From Liolophura sinensis (taxonomy: Eukaryota; Mollusca; Polyplacophora; Chitonida; Chitonidae), in the NCBI RefSeq assembly GCF_032854445.1, contig NC_088296.1, forward strand, positions 992,001-1,056,000: a stretch of 64,000 nt of DNA, written 5' to 3'. The translations under genes were made by a program, and so were the position numbers. The notes beneath the pieces are model-generated. The model saw only the letters and a list, made by a program, of their open reading frames with translations. It had not been told where the DNA came from and did not search any database. Below, in pieces: positions 18,426-29,212 of this stretch (position 1 is the first letter of the stretch; each line of letters opens with the position of its first letter).

Positions 18426-19224
18426 AAAATATAATCTCCTCTTTTCATCTTGTCGAAAACTTCCAGCCGAACATACGATACAAATACCGCATATTCACAT
18501 GAAATAACGATTAGCAACAGAGAATCTACGAACGCAGTAAATGTAAACAAATGTTTGAGAAGTATTTTCAGCCGTGGGGGACTTTTGATGCAGTGGTGTT
18601 AACGTCAAACCTTACAGTCATGTATACTGAGTGTTATCCCGTAAGGCATGACGCTGCAAACACCAGAAGAGGCCTTGGGATAAATTGCAGCCATTTAACT
18701 GAATTTTCTTGCTAATTTTAATTTCCTCAGTACCCGCGTATGTACAAGAGAAATGAAACCTTCATGATGAGCTTATGACTCTAACTTTACCTCCACCATG
18801 CATGCGACGGAAGAAACGGTTTCCTTTAGTCATGGCTTCCAATCCTACCAGGGATTCCATCGCGGATCGCGGAAGTGGGACCTCCGTTTAGGGTGACATG
18901 CTCATTGACCCGTGCTGTCAACACTCTGTATTGATATGCGTGAGCTATGATACACAGATGCATGTATGCTAATAATGAGGGTACGCAAACACTCAGGTAC
19001 ATAACTGGATAACATAACGACGTCACAGTGACTTGCTAAATCGTTGATCCGGGCGTCTACACAGTAGTATAGAAAGTGTCGTTGAAAACATCGGGGAACT
19101 GAGCGATTATAAATACTTGTAGCCATAGGTGTTTGTTACTTGCTATAGCTCACATCTGATCGGTGGTCGCGTCATATCAGAATTGCCTTGAGCGGGACGT
19201 AAGAAAGCAGGACCAGTCTGCAAA
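18426..19224. other. Upstream region of the MIEN1 gene
   Basis: No repeat or exon recognised. The promoter should lie at its right end; no TATA box at a usual spacing was found. Confidence 0.4.
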
Positions 19225-19253
19225 ATGCCCGTAAAGGTACACGTGGAGTATTG
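19225..19253 (+). CDS. MIEN1: MIEN1 exon 1
   Basis: ATG CCC GTA AAG... to TAT TG, encoding MPVKVHVEY and two bases of the redox Cys; donor TATTG|GTAAGT. Its length matches the short N terminus of SelW. The 5' UTR upstream was not delimited. Confidence 0.92.
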
Positions 19254-22200
19254 GTAAGTCGTGATATAGTTTAGAACATGCATACAGTTATTTATTTATT
19301 TATTTATTTGATTGGTGTTTTACGCGGTATTCAAGAATATTTAACAAGTAGGCCTACGAAGGCGACTAGTGTTTTGGTGGGAGGAGTCCCAGGGAAAACC
19401 CACGACCATCCGCAGGCTGGTGACAGACCTTCCCACATACGATCGGAGATTCCTATATATATAACATTTGGGAATGTATATATGGCTTATGTATAATACC
19501 GGTATGTGCTTTGTAACGCGAGGAATGGCCATATAGATCTATGCACACTGTGGGGACTCGTGCAAGCTCTACCATTCATAAAACCGGCCGCCATCGAGTA
19601 CAAGTGAAGGTTTCGTGGAGTGCGGAGTTTAAAAACAGTGAGACAAATAAATAAATAAACATCGAGAGATGTAAGATGTTTCATGAATTTCTCTGTTGAT
19701 AGTCTCTGAGACTTGATAGTCTCTGAGTGTTTATTTTAAACACGTGTCACACTGTAAAGACAGAACACTGATTGTTGATTGAAAAACACTTTTCTACATT
19801 ACTCGGACTGTAGCCAACTTTATGGTATTTTGTTATAAAATATCTTGTTTTCTCCTTATCTGACCCATGCTGATAACCGCTGATGTACATATACGAGAGG
19901 GTATATTAAGTTTGTGGACCTGTCGATTCAATCAGTTCTATATATAGAACTTTACGGTTGATATATTTAAGAAAGTATGGCTTCAGTCACGGCGTATACG
20001 CTGGAAGTGCCCATTAGTTTTGTACGAAGCTGCAGACCGAGTCCTAAAACAATGGACGCTTTCTTTTTTACTGCAGTTATCACAGCATACACCCAGTGAT
20101 TGTAGCCAGTGTTTCCATTCTAGTATTCACATGTATTTTACACTAATTTGCTGTTTTTAGTCCCTTTCGATTTCCAAATAAAAAACTGTGGTCACATTTT
20201 GGCTTTAGTTTAATTCTTTATTGCCCTTCTAACCATACGCTCAAAAAATTAATCCGTTGATTTTAACAGAAAGTCTGCTGTCTGAATTATGCTAGAATAT
20301 ATTCTGTTAATGCAGCAGATTGTTCTGTTAAGGTGAACATAAAGTCAGACACTATTAAGCAGAATTAATTAATTAATTAGAGTAGTATTCCAGAGATGTT
20401 CTAAAAATATTTTAAAAAATTCTACACCGTTTATGAACAAAGTAAATAGTAAACAATCGTCAGTACCTAGCCACTCATTTGGTGACGCCATTTTGCCATG
20501 TTATACCTATCTAGAGTGACGTGACAAAACCTAGGAGCTCTCCCATACCATCGGTATGGGAAAATACAAAATAAAACGCCTGATTCCCAGCACAAGAGTA
20601 TCAGCGGTAAGGGCCGATTTTTCTTTTAGATCGGCACTCGGTTAGTGTGATGTTCGTGGACACAGGCGTCGTGTTTTAGCCGTCCTGATGGTAATGCAAA
20701 AGTAATGCACAATATTCTTCTTCAAGCAATCACTCCCCCGAGGCTCACCCTGACAAGTTACTGCAGTATCATGGCCAACATTTACGCATTGTGACATGGG
20801 CAGCCGTTCTCAGTTCCCAGCTCATCAATGTGTACTAATACATGAATCAGTTTAACACTTAAATTGAACGAAAAATCAAATTTATTGTATTGATATCTGT
20901 CTATTCAATATAAGGCACCACACTGACAATCGAGAGCTAATAGTTCCTTTTTTTGGACGTCACATCCAATTATCACGTGACGCTTTCAGCGCTAGTGAGT
21001 GGCCAAATTGATAAGGACTTCTACAACATGGCTACTTGGAGTGAATTGTCCGTCAGTGTCATATCCCCAACGCTGAACTTCATCTTCTCGGCTCTCAAAA
21101 CAGAATTTTTTACATATTTTTCTGTGATAACTGTGTCCTATATCCTTTTTTCTATGTATATATACTTGCAGACCTTACGTTCACTTTAAAAGTAACACAC
21201 ATATTCTATTAATTCAACATAACGATTCTATTAGACTGACAGAATATTGTGTTATAATAACAGTATACATTCAGCGCCCCTCATTCAGACGACATACTGT
21301 CTGTTAAAATCAACAGATTCATTTTTTGAGTGTAAAACCTTCGTCTTACAGATAGTTTTCTTGAATCCTGTAAAACATTGTATAACATAACTTACGACTG
21401 ACAGTTTCATGACAACTATTAAAGACACTGCCCCATACATGGTAAACATACTTGACCCAGAATTATGACAGCTTCGTTTTCAAGGAAGCCCTGGAGTTGA
21501 ACATTGCTTTATTGGTATACCGGTACTATATACAGAAATGGTGTTGTAATCTGTTGGTTTCTTCTAACTGGATTAAGGGAAGGGGTGCTTGTTATGGTCA
21601 TACAGATATTTTCAACACCAGTTATATCTACATATTAAAGTAACATATCTCTTCCTTATACATGTATGTGTATGCCGCACAGGTTAAATGTCATTATACG
21701 TATAACTAAATGTACAGGTGTGAACCATTTTATGTATGTACATCAAGCTCCCACCCCCACCTCCCCGGTATTCTCAGGTCCCGGCCATGCTTTGAAGTTA
21801 AAGGTTCGAATCCAATTCTCTCTGCCAGGTAATTAGCAAAAGGCGATGCATAACTTCGGACAATACGTTTCTTTTCACCCATCATGGCATTATTATGAGA
21901 TATTTCGTGTAGTTTCGACCTTTTCTTTCCTTCTCAAATTGTTGTCGGAAATATCTGTATTTTTCAGGTTGCTCAGTGTATGAAACACGCTCTCATGTAT
22001 TGACCATCGCTAGCTCATTCACCCAAAGCGTTGTTGTCGTAGTCGATCCACACCTGATCAGTCAGACCACAGTTCGAATCCTAGTTCGGCCGCGTCTTCG
22101 TACCTGCATGGCGAAAGTCGGCCATTTACTACGGGCACTGAACCAATAAAACTGACCGACTTCATATCAGAGAAAAATTATTTAGTACAGCAGTTTTTTT

Positions 22201-25200
22201 AGTTAAACACTAACCAAAACAATGAAATAAATCTTATATATACGTTTTTCCATGGCATGTTTTCCTACCTACCATTTCTAGTTTACAGGATATGAAACAT
22301 TTTATGCATGTCAAGCCACACAGATATGATTTTTTCCCTTCGCCCTGCAGGAGTTAATTGTCTCCTTATCATCGCTTTTCTTAATCCATTGCTATGAAAA
22401 ATTTCCACCTTATTTCTTCTTTCCCCAGTTGTGCTTTTTAAGATGTTCATCTCTGTTTTCCAGAACACTGGTATGAAACTCCTCATGTATTTAGCCGCTG
22501 TTCATCTCTGATTTTCGGAACACCGGAATGAAACTCCTCATGTATTTAGCCGCTGTTCATCTCCGTTTTTCAGAACACTGGTATGAAACATGTATTTAGC
22601 CGCTGTTCATCTCTGCTTTTCGGAACACCGGTATGAAACTCCTCATGTATTTAACCGCTGTTCATCTCTGTTTTTCGGAACACTGGTATGAAACTCCTCA
22701 TGTATTTAGCCGCTGTTCATCTCTGTTTTTCAGAACACTGGTATGAAACTCCTCATGTATTTAGCCGCTGTTCATCTCTGTTTTTCGGAACACTGGTATG
22801 AAACTCCTCATGTATTTAGCCGCTGTTCATCTCTGTTTTTCGGAACACTGGTATGAAACTCCTCATGTATTTAGCCGCTGTTCATCTCTGTTTTTCGGAA
22901 GACTGGTATGAAACTCCTCATGTATTTAGCCGCTGTTCATCTCTGTTTTTCGGAACACTGGTATGAAACTCCTCATGTATTTAGCCGCTGTTCATCTCTG
23001 TTTTTCAGAACACTGGTATGAAACTCCTCATGTATTTAGCCGCTGTTCATCTCTGTTTTTCGGAACACTGGTATGAAACTCCTCATGTATTTAGTCGCCT
23101 GTTCATCTCTGTTTTTCAGAACACTGGTATGAAACTCCTCATGTATTTAGCCGCTGTTCATCTCTGTTTTTCGGAACACTGGTATGAAACTCCTCATGTA
23201 TTTAGCCGCTGTGTTTCTGATTAGTGTTTCTGGCAGAAGCACCATCAGTGTGACTTTAATCCCTAAGCATTCATTCCTTCTAAAGGATAACAATACCTGT
23301 CAGAATACTGAAATGCAACTATGTCATGTATTCCGCCGCTGTGCTTTTGATCGTGACATACGGCTGAAATACTACCATTGTGGCGTTGAAGCCCTATCAT
23401 TCTTTTATTTTATTATACGGATAGAAATAGCTATTTTTCAGAACTCTGTATACTGCTATGAAACGTCCCATGTCTTTTACATTATTCTGTGTTTCTCCCC
23501 GCAACACATCGCTGAAATACTGCTAATCCGATGTTAATCCCTAATCAACCCTTCATTCTTAAGGTCAGCATCACAGTTTTTTTTTAGCATAAATATATTT
23601 CTCCTTTCTGTGTTTTCCCGTGAGCAGCGGCTCCTGAGGGCACTCCTCCCGGTACCGGGAGCTCCGCAGGGTCATCCTGCGTGAGGTGCCCGATGCTGAG
23701 ATCGACGGAGGTACCGGCCGCTCAAGTAAGTTCTGTGTAAAACTATATCTAATGCATTCTTCACTCACAACATTCATATTGAAACCAAAACCACGGATTC
23801 CATAATAACAAGTCTGTCAAGTTTAATTTTATCCTGTTCGTTCATATATTCAGTTGTTACTCAGAGTTACCTGTAATTTCTCTTAGCGACGGTTACTGTG
23901 AAGTTGCGAGAGGGTGAGGATCGAGTTGAGGTTGGATCACATACAAGCACACCTTACTGTACCCGAGAGTCTTGCCAGATGTAGTCGTTTTTTCAGTTTT
24001 TTAACCAATAATGAGCGGACGGATTTTTTCTCAACACATTTTGCTCAGATCGCTTTTTATGTGCTCGGTAAAATATCTTGTGTGATGTAATCTATGTGTG
24101 AACGGCCCTTCCATGGACAGATGACGAAGTTTATCAGTAATTAATCAAATTTGTCAGTCAACAAACAAACCAGATCTGACATCACTTGGTCAGTCAATGA
24201 ATGTTTAATAAGGTCTTTCGCTGGTCGAGGAGTGAAAAGCGCTACGTTCTTATCCATCGTATGTATATCCAACAAAGAGGCGAGGTGAAAATTCAGTTCT
24301 CAATGGAGCATTTCCGGCAGTTATAAATACATGTATATCTACAGAGTAAAGTCAAACAAACATTTCTTTTCACAGCATCGTTTGAGATCACGGTCAATGG
24401 CCAGCTGATTTTCTCGAAACTGAAGAACAAGGGATTTCCCGACTTTGATGAGGTAAGATCTATGGACCTCCTGTCTGTGGTGATGTGAGTTTGGGAATTC
24501 CTGTTTGAATGTAAGGCAGAGATTTCCTGACTTTTATGACATCAACTCTGGGATTTCCTGTTGATGTGAGTTTGGGAATTGAAGTCTGAATGTAAGGTAG
24601 AGATTACCCTACTTTAATGACGTAAGCTTCGGGGATTTCCTGCCTATGGTGAGGTGAGTTTGGTAATTCCTGTTTGAATATAAAGCAGAGATTACCTGAC
24701 TTTTATGAGGTGAGTTTTTGGATTTTTTTGTTTTGTTGCGAGGGAGATTACGAATTCCTGTCTAAATGTACGGTAGAGATTTCCTGACTTTCATAAGGTA
24801 AGTAGGGTTTCCTGGCTATGGTGAGGTGAGTTTGGGAAGCCCGGCTCTAAGTCTTACACTAAGAGTAAATGTACGGTAGAGATTTCCTGACTTTTATAAG
24901 GTAAGTAGGGTTTCCTGGCTATGGTGAGGTGAGTTTGGGAAGCCCGGCTCTAAGTCTTACACTAAGAGTAAATGTACGGTAGAGATTTCCTGACTTTTAT
25001 GAGGTAGGTGGTATTCAATGACGAGTTTGGGAAGACCGGTCTTACTCTAAGGAAGAAATTTCATGACTTCACTGTGATGTATTTGAATTTGGGATTCCCT
25101 GACTGATTCCCATAACGTATATTTTTATTGTATATAAGTGATGAGATATGCCTTGGGATTCCCTGTCTTAGATGAAGGCTACGAATTGGGGAATTCCTGT

Positions 25201-27521
25201 GTTGGATTAGGTTTAGGCTTTGGGGATTCCCTGTCTTAGATGAAGGCTACAAATTGGGGAATTCCTGTGTTGGATTAGGTTTAGGCTTTGGGGATTCCCT
25301 GTCTTAGATGAAGGCTACGAATTGGGGAATTCCTGTGTTGGATTAGGTTTAGGCTGTGGGGATTCCCTGTCTTAGATGAAGGCTACGAATTGGGGAATTC
25401 CTGTGTTGGATTAGGTTTAGGCTTTGGGAAATTCCTGTCCTAAATGGGGTATACGCCTTAGAGAATTCATGTCTTTGGTGAGCATACGCTGTGGGGATTC
25501 CCTGTCTTGGATGAGGTATGCACTTAGGAGAGTCGTGTCTTGGATGAAGTATATACTTTGGGGACTTCCTTCCTTGGATTAGATATGCGCTTAGGAGAAT
25601 CGTGTCTTGGATGAGGCTTATACTTTGGGGGCTTCCTGTCTTGGATGAGGTCTGCGCTAAGGAGAATCGTGTCTTGGATAAAGCATATACTTTGGGGACT
25701 TCCTGTCTTGGATGAGGTATGCGCTTAAGAGAATCGTGTCTTGGATGAGACATATACTTTGGGGACTTCCGGTCTTGGATGAGGTATGCGCTTAGGAGAA
25801 TCGTGTCTTGGATGAGATATATACTTTGGGGACTTCCGGTCTTGGATGAGGTATGCGCTTAAGAGAATCGTGTCTTGGATGAGGCATATACTTTGGGGAC
25901 TTCCTGTCTTGGATGAGGTCTGCGCTTAGGAGAATCGTGTCTTGGATGAGGCATATACTTTGGGGACTTCCTGTCTTGGATCAGATATGCTCTTAGGAGA
26001 ATGGTGTCTTGGATGAGGTATATAGTTTGGGGACTTCCTGTCTTAGATGAGGTGTCCGCTTAAGAGAATCGTGTCTTGGATGAGATATATAGTTTGGGTA
26101 CTTCCTGTCTTGGATGAGGTCTGCGCTTAGGAGAATCGTGTCTTGGATGAAGCATATACTTTGGGGACTTCCTGTCTTGGATCAGATTAGCGCTTAGGAG
26201 AATCGTGTCTTGGATGAGGTATATACATTCGGGACTTCCTGTCTTGGATGAGGTCTGCGCTTAGGAGAATCGTGTCTAGGATATGGGTATACGGTTTGTT
26301 GAATTCCAATATTGGGAATCCACGGTGTAGGGTTGGGATTTGCTGACTTTAATGACATATTTAAATGAATGATCCTCCTTGATGAAGTAGATGTTTTGGG
26401 GTTAGACATTCCAGGACTTTGATATATTAATTTTCCGAAATTCTTAACTCTGTAATTAGACAACTTTTATCAATACCGGCTTAAATAGTTCCCGTATTTA
26501 ATACATGTTTAAGCCTAAGTTTAGGCATTGGATTACACTGCAGAAGTCAATTTTGTGATTACTGATCTTTGATAAGTTCTGGTTTAAGGAGCATTTCCCA
26601 TAAAATCGCTGAGAGGCGATTGTTCTTTCCTGTAATGAGTCACAATGTCTCGGTAGTTTTGCTCCCAAATTAAACACATGGTTCACAAGCACCGTGGCGT
26701 AACAGACGAGAATGATACCTTTTTACACAGCTTGGAACCCAGATGTACATCCGAGAAATGTGCCTATGTCTTGGCTTGAATAGTGTACATTTAGATGTTC
26801 CCTAATTTTGACGATTGAAACTTACTTATTCCTTGAATTGGATGTTCTATAGAGTCAAGGAATCCTGAACTATTTGATTTATTTATTTATTTGATTGGTG
26901 TTTTACGCCGTACTCAAGAATATTTCACTTATACGACGGCGGTCACCATTATGGTGGGAGGAAACCGGACAGGGCCCGGGGGAAACCCACAACTATCCGC
27001 AGGTTGCTTCCAAACCTTCCCACTTACGGTCGGAGAGGAAGCCAGCATGAGCTGGGCTTGGAAACCTGAACTAGGATGGGGAAATTGACAGGGGTTTCCT
27101 GTTATGATAGTGTAAATTAATCTCCTACAGTTAGGTGATAAATAATTGAGGACTTTGCCACTTTTATAAGGCGATTCCATGCAAATTTCCCGTTGAGATT
27201 TGTCAACAGGGCTCATTTTCACAAAACTTGGTAAATCAATTTTTAGCAACTCACCTCGTCAATCAATTCACCATACAGGTCTAATTTCAAAACGACGAAG
27301 TTACCTGAAATGTAAATGACGAAGTTTTGAGAACGTGCCTCTTGAAAGTTATTTTCAAATATGAAGTCCAGATTTAAAAAAGACGAAATGGTAACGATCG
27401 ACTTGTACGTGTACACATGCGATTGTATTTGCAGATTGCGGATACCGTCAAACGGGCCAGTCGTGGAGAAAAAGTGGAGGAAACTGACAAGACTGTCAGT
27501 TGCTCATGCACTATTCTGTAG
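19225..27521 (+). CDS. MIEN1: Selenoprotein of the SelW/MIEN1 (Rdx) family
   Basis: Small thioredoxin-fold redox protein. Exons 19225-19253, 23628-23725, 24376-24452 and 27435-27521 join in phase to give 96 residues. It starts MPVKVHVEY and has the redox motif C10-G-S-U13, where U is an in-frame TGA. Then come GGTG, FEITVNGQLIFSKL, GFP and a C-terminal CTIL CaaX box. The middle and end match human MIEN1 (FEIEINGQLVFSKL, GFP, ending CVIL), which has CxxC at the redox site. The N terminus and Cys/Sec positions 10 and 13 match selenoprotein W. Sec is supported by the SECIS at 27966-28014. By family knowledge CaaX prenylation would anchor it to membranes; the final Leu suggests geranylgeranylation. 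The start Met gives the same spacing to Cys as in SelW. Confidence 0.95.
19289..19452 (-). repeat. SINE copy in MIEN1 intron 1
   Basis: A TTTATTTATTTATTTG tail, GTGTTTTACGCGGTATTC and GACCATCCGCAGGCTGG. It lies 35 bp past the exon-1 donor. Confidence 0.8.
19585..19660 (+). repeat. SINE tail fragment, degenerate
   Basis: CCGGCCGCCATCGAGTACAA and an AAATAAATAAATAAA tail. Confidence 0.4.
19661..20235 (+). other. MIEN1 intron 1, unannotated part
   Basis: Nothing recognised. Confidence 0.4.
20238..21332. mobile_element. Non-autonomous DNA transposon with TIRs and TA duplication
   Basis: The left end CGCTCAAAAAATTAATCCGT is mirrored by the right end, which reads inverted CACTCAAAAAATGAATCTGT; both continue TTGATTTTAACAGA. 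The TIRs are about 34 bp, flanked by TA on both sides (20236-20237, 21333-21334), as in the Tc1/mariner superfamily. No transposase was seen in 1.1 kb. Inside, blocks near 20470-20520 and 20960-21030 are inverted relatives of each other, and CCCATACC-ATC-GGTATGGG forms a hairpin near 20544. Confidence 0.75.
21335..22004 (+). other. MIEN1 intron 1, unannotated part
   Basis: A B-box-like AGGTTCGAATCC occurs near 21802; no complete element recognised. Confidence 0.4.
22005..22240 (+). repeat. tRNA-headed SINE remnant, second family type
   Basis: ATCGCTAGCTCATTCACCC (A-box-like), ACAGTTCGAATCCTAG (B box), then CATTTACTACGGGCAC. Confidence 0.5.
22440..23217 (+). repeat. 56-bp minisatellite, about 14 copies
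   Basis: Unit GGAACACTGGTATGAAACTC followed by CTCATGTATTTAGCCGCTGT and TCATCTCTGTTTTTC. Copies are nearly identical. The open frame across its right end is a by-product of the repeat. Confidence 0.95.
23628..23725 (+). CDS. MIEN1: MIEN1 exon 2 with the Sec codon
   Basis: Acceptor CCCGTGAGCAG, donor CTCAA|GTAAGT. It completes Cys10 and reads G-S-TGA-GHSSRYRELRRVILREV, PDAEIDGGTGRS. Only this frame gives family similarity on both sides of the TGA, so the TGA is read through rather than terminal. Confidence 0.95.
23635..23637 (+). other. MIEN1: In-frame TGA selenocysteine codon
   Basis: Codon 13, third residue after Cys10 (CxxU), followed by GGG. The place is identical to Sec13 of selenoprotein W. 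Confidence 0.93.
23726..24375 (+). other. MIEN1 intron 2
   Basis: 650 bp; no repeat or mobile element recognised. Confidence 0.6.
24376..24452 (+). CDS. MIEN1: MIEN1 exon 3
   Basis: Acceptor CTTTTCACAG, donor GATGAG|GTAAGA. It encodes SFEITVNGQLIFSKLK and NKGFPDFDE, the most conserved part of the family. Confidence 0.95.
24453..26400 (+). repeat. Tandem array built from the exon-3 end and its donor
   Basis: The exon edge GGATTTCCCGACTTTGATGA then G|GTAAGA is repeated through the intron. Early copies include TTTCCTGACTTTCATAAG|GT and GACTTTTATGAG|GTGAGT. Later ones are 67-68 bp units made of two half units, each with GTCTTGGATGAG|GTATGC or a variant. Several copies before 25020 keep near-consensus donors. 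Confidence 0.85.
26401..26876 (+). other. MIEN1 intron 3, unannotated part
   Basis: Nothing recognised beyond a trailing GGACTTTGATATATT, possibly a last worn repeat unit. Confidence 0.4.
26877..27068 (-). repeat. SINE copy in MIEN1 intron 3
   Basis: Well kept: TTTGATTGGTGTTTTACGCC, the GGTGGGAGGAAACCGGACAG core and GAGAGGAAGCCAGCATGAGC; truncated before the tRNA head. Confidence 0.9.
27207..27345. mobile_element. Short inverted-repeat element (MITE-like)
   Basis: Left end AGGGCTCATTTTCACAAAAC; inverted right end AGGCACGTTCTCAAAACTTC. About 139 bp, ending some 90 bp before exon 4. Confidence 0.5.
27435..27521 (+). CDS. MIEN1: MIEN1 exon 4, CaaX end
   Basis: Acceptor ATTTGCAG, then IADTVKRASRGEKVEE and TDKTVSCSCTIL before TAG. 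It parallels human IEAIRRASNGETLE and CVIL. A second Cys two residues before the CaaX Cys could be palmitoylated; that is inference. Confidence 0.95.
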   Translation: MADTVKRASRGEKVEETDKTVSCSCTIL

Positions 27522-27951
27522 CGGAAGTCTCAGGAAGTTATGGGAGATGTATTAGCGCTATCTGGTGACGGATGATGAGGATTATATCATATATACCTAA
27601 ACGCAGGTCCATTTTTCTGTAAAATTTCCAAATTGTATATTTTCGTACTTTTCCCATTTTTTCTTATAAGTGACATATTTATTGGACATGGACAATGACT
27701 GCACTTCTAAACACCTAAAACTTGCAAGTCTAGTTTATCGTGGAATTAAAACACTAATAAGGTGAGGAAAAAAATGAACATGAACATGTTCAACAACTGA
27801 AATGTGAAATTAAAATCCACTGACATTTTGTACAAACCGTATAAAAAGGCAAGGATGGAATGTGGTAAAACAAAATATACGTCCCCGGGGTGCTATATAC
27901 GCAGTTCCCGTGGAAACGGTGGTCAAGCACTAATCTTTGGGCGTCAACAGA

Positions 27952-28034
27952 AAAAAATCTTTTCAATGACGGGGAGACGGGAAACCACGTAACGTGAACC
28001 CGACTCCGCCTGATGATCCAGAAGAATTCTTTTG
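27952..28034 (+). promoter_or_regulatory. MIEN1: SECIS element, form 2
   Basis: RNA hairpin that recruits the Sec insertion machinery. The core has ATGA at 27966-27969 and TGAT at 28011-28014, the non-canonical quartet. Helix II pairs GGGGAGACGGG (27971-27981) with CCCGACTCCGCC (27999-28010), with one A-A mismatch and a bulge. The apical loop opens with AAA (27982-27984), then a mini-stem CACG-TAA-CGTG (27986-27996), which makes it form 2. Below the quartet, TCTTTT pairs with AGAAGA. It starts 445 nt after the stop, in the expected place. Confidence 0.92.
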
Positions 28035-28309
28035 CGCGCAGATATCAGTGTTTTTTCATCGATTACCATGGTAACTAACTCCCAAATATGTAGTAATTAT
28101 TTTGTTAGAATATTTATACTCAGTTGGAGCTCTAATTTGTCCTGTAGTACATGTTTTGTAATGTGTATATATTTGTATATTGTTTCCACCTCAGTACTGT
28201 TGATACTTTTAAATACTCAATTGTTGTGGGCCTGCACTTGCCATTTTCTGGTGCTGTCCTTATCTCAGCATTGATTTCGTCTGCAGGCAGAAATTACGTT
28301 ATTCAAACG

Positions 28310-29212
28310 TTACTGCTACATGTAGGCCTTTATACATGTATTTTCACACCTACACCACTCTACTGCTACACGTAGGCCTATATACATGTATTTTCACATC
28401 TACACCACTGTGCTGCTACATGTAGGCCTCTATACATGTATTTTCACACCTACGCCACTCTACTGCTACACGTAGGCCTCTATACATGTATTTTCACACC
28501 TACATCACTCTACTGCTACACGTAGGCTTATATACATGTATTTTCATACCTACACCACTGTACTGTTACACGTAGGCTTATATACATGTATTTTCACACC
28601 TACACCACTGTACTGCTACATGTAGGCCTATATACATGTATTTTCACACCTACGCCACTCTACTGCTACATGTAGGCCTCTATACATGTATTTTCACCCC
28701 TACACTACTGTGCTGCTACACGTAGGCCTATATACATGTATTTTCACATCTACACTACTGTGCTGCTACATGTAGGCATATATACATGTATTTTCACACC
28801 TACACCACTGTGCTGCTACATGTAGGCCTATATACGCGTATTTTCACACCTACACCACTGTGCTGCTACACGTAGGCCTATATACACGTATTTTCACACC
28901 TACGCCACTGTACTGCTACATGTAGGCCTATATACATGTATTTTCACACATACACCACTGTACTGCTACACGTAGGCCTATATACATGTATTTTCACACC
29001 TACACCACTGTACTGCTACATGTAGGCCTATATACATGTATTTTCACACCTACACCACTGTACTGCTACACGTAGGCCTATATACATGTATTTTCACACC
29101 TACACCACTGTACTGCTACATGTAGGCATATGTACATGTATTTTCACACCTACACCACTGTACTGCTACATGTAGGCCTATATACATGTATTTCCACACC
29201 TACACCACTAGG
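28310..29212. repeat. 50-bp minisatellite, about 18 copies
   Basis: Unit TGCTACATGTAGGCCTATAT followed by ACATGTATTTTCACACCTAC and ACCACTGTAC. It lies just past the MIEN1 3' UTR; no AATAAA was found between the SECIS and the array. Confidence 0.95.

Larger units (their letters stand above)
19254..23627 (+). other. MIEN1 intron 1
   Basis: 4.4 kb, holding two SINE pieces, an inverted-repeat transposon (20238-21332), second-family SINE remnants and a 56-bp array. From 23218 to 23580 are looser copies of a longer, roughly 150-bp unit related to the array. Confidence 0.7.

Noticed and set aside
22440-23627. MIEN1 intron 1 array as copies of the exon-2 acceptor.
   Set aside because: TCTGTGTTTCTCCCC near 23488 is like the acceptor tract TCTGTGTTTTCCC, but the match fades beyond about 15 bases; too weak to claim.
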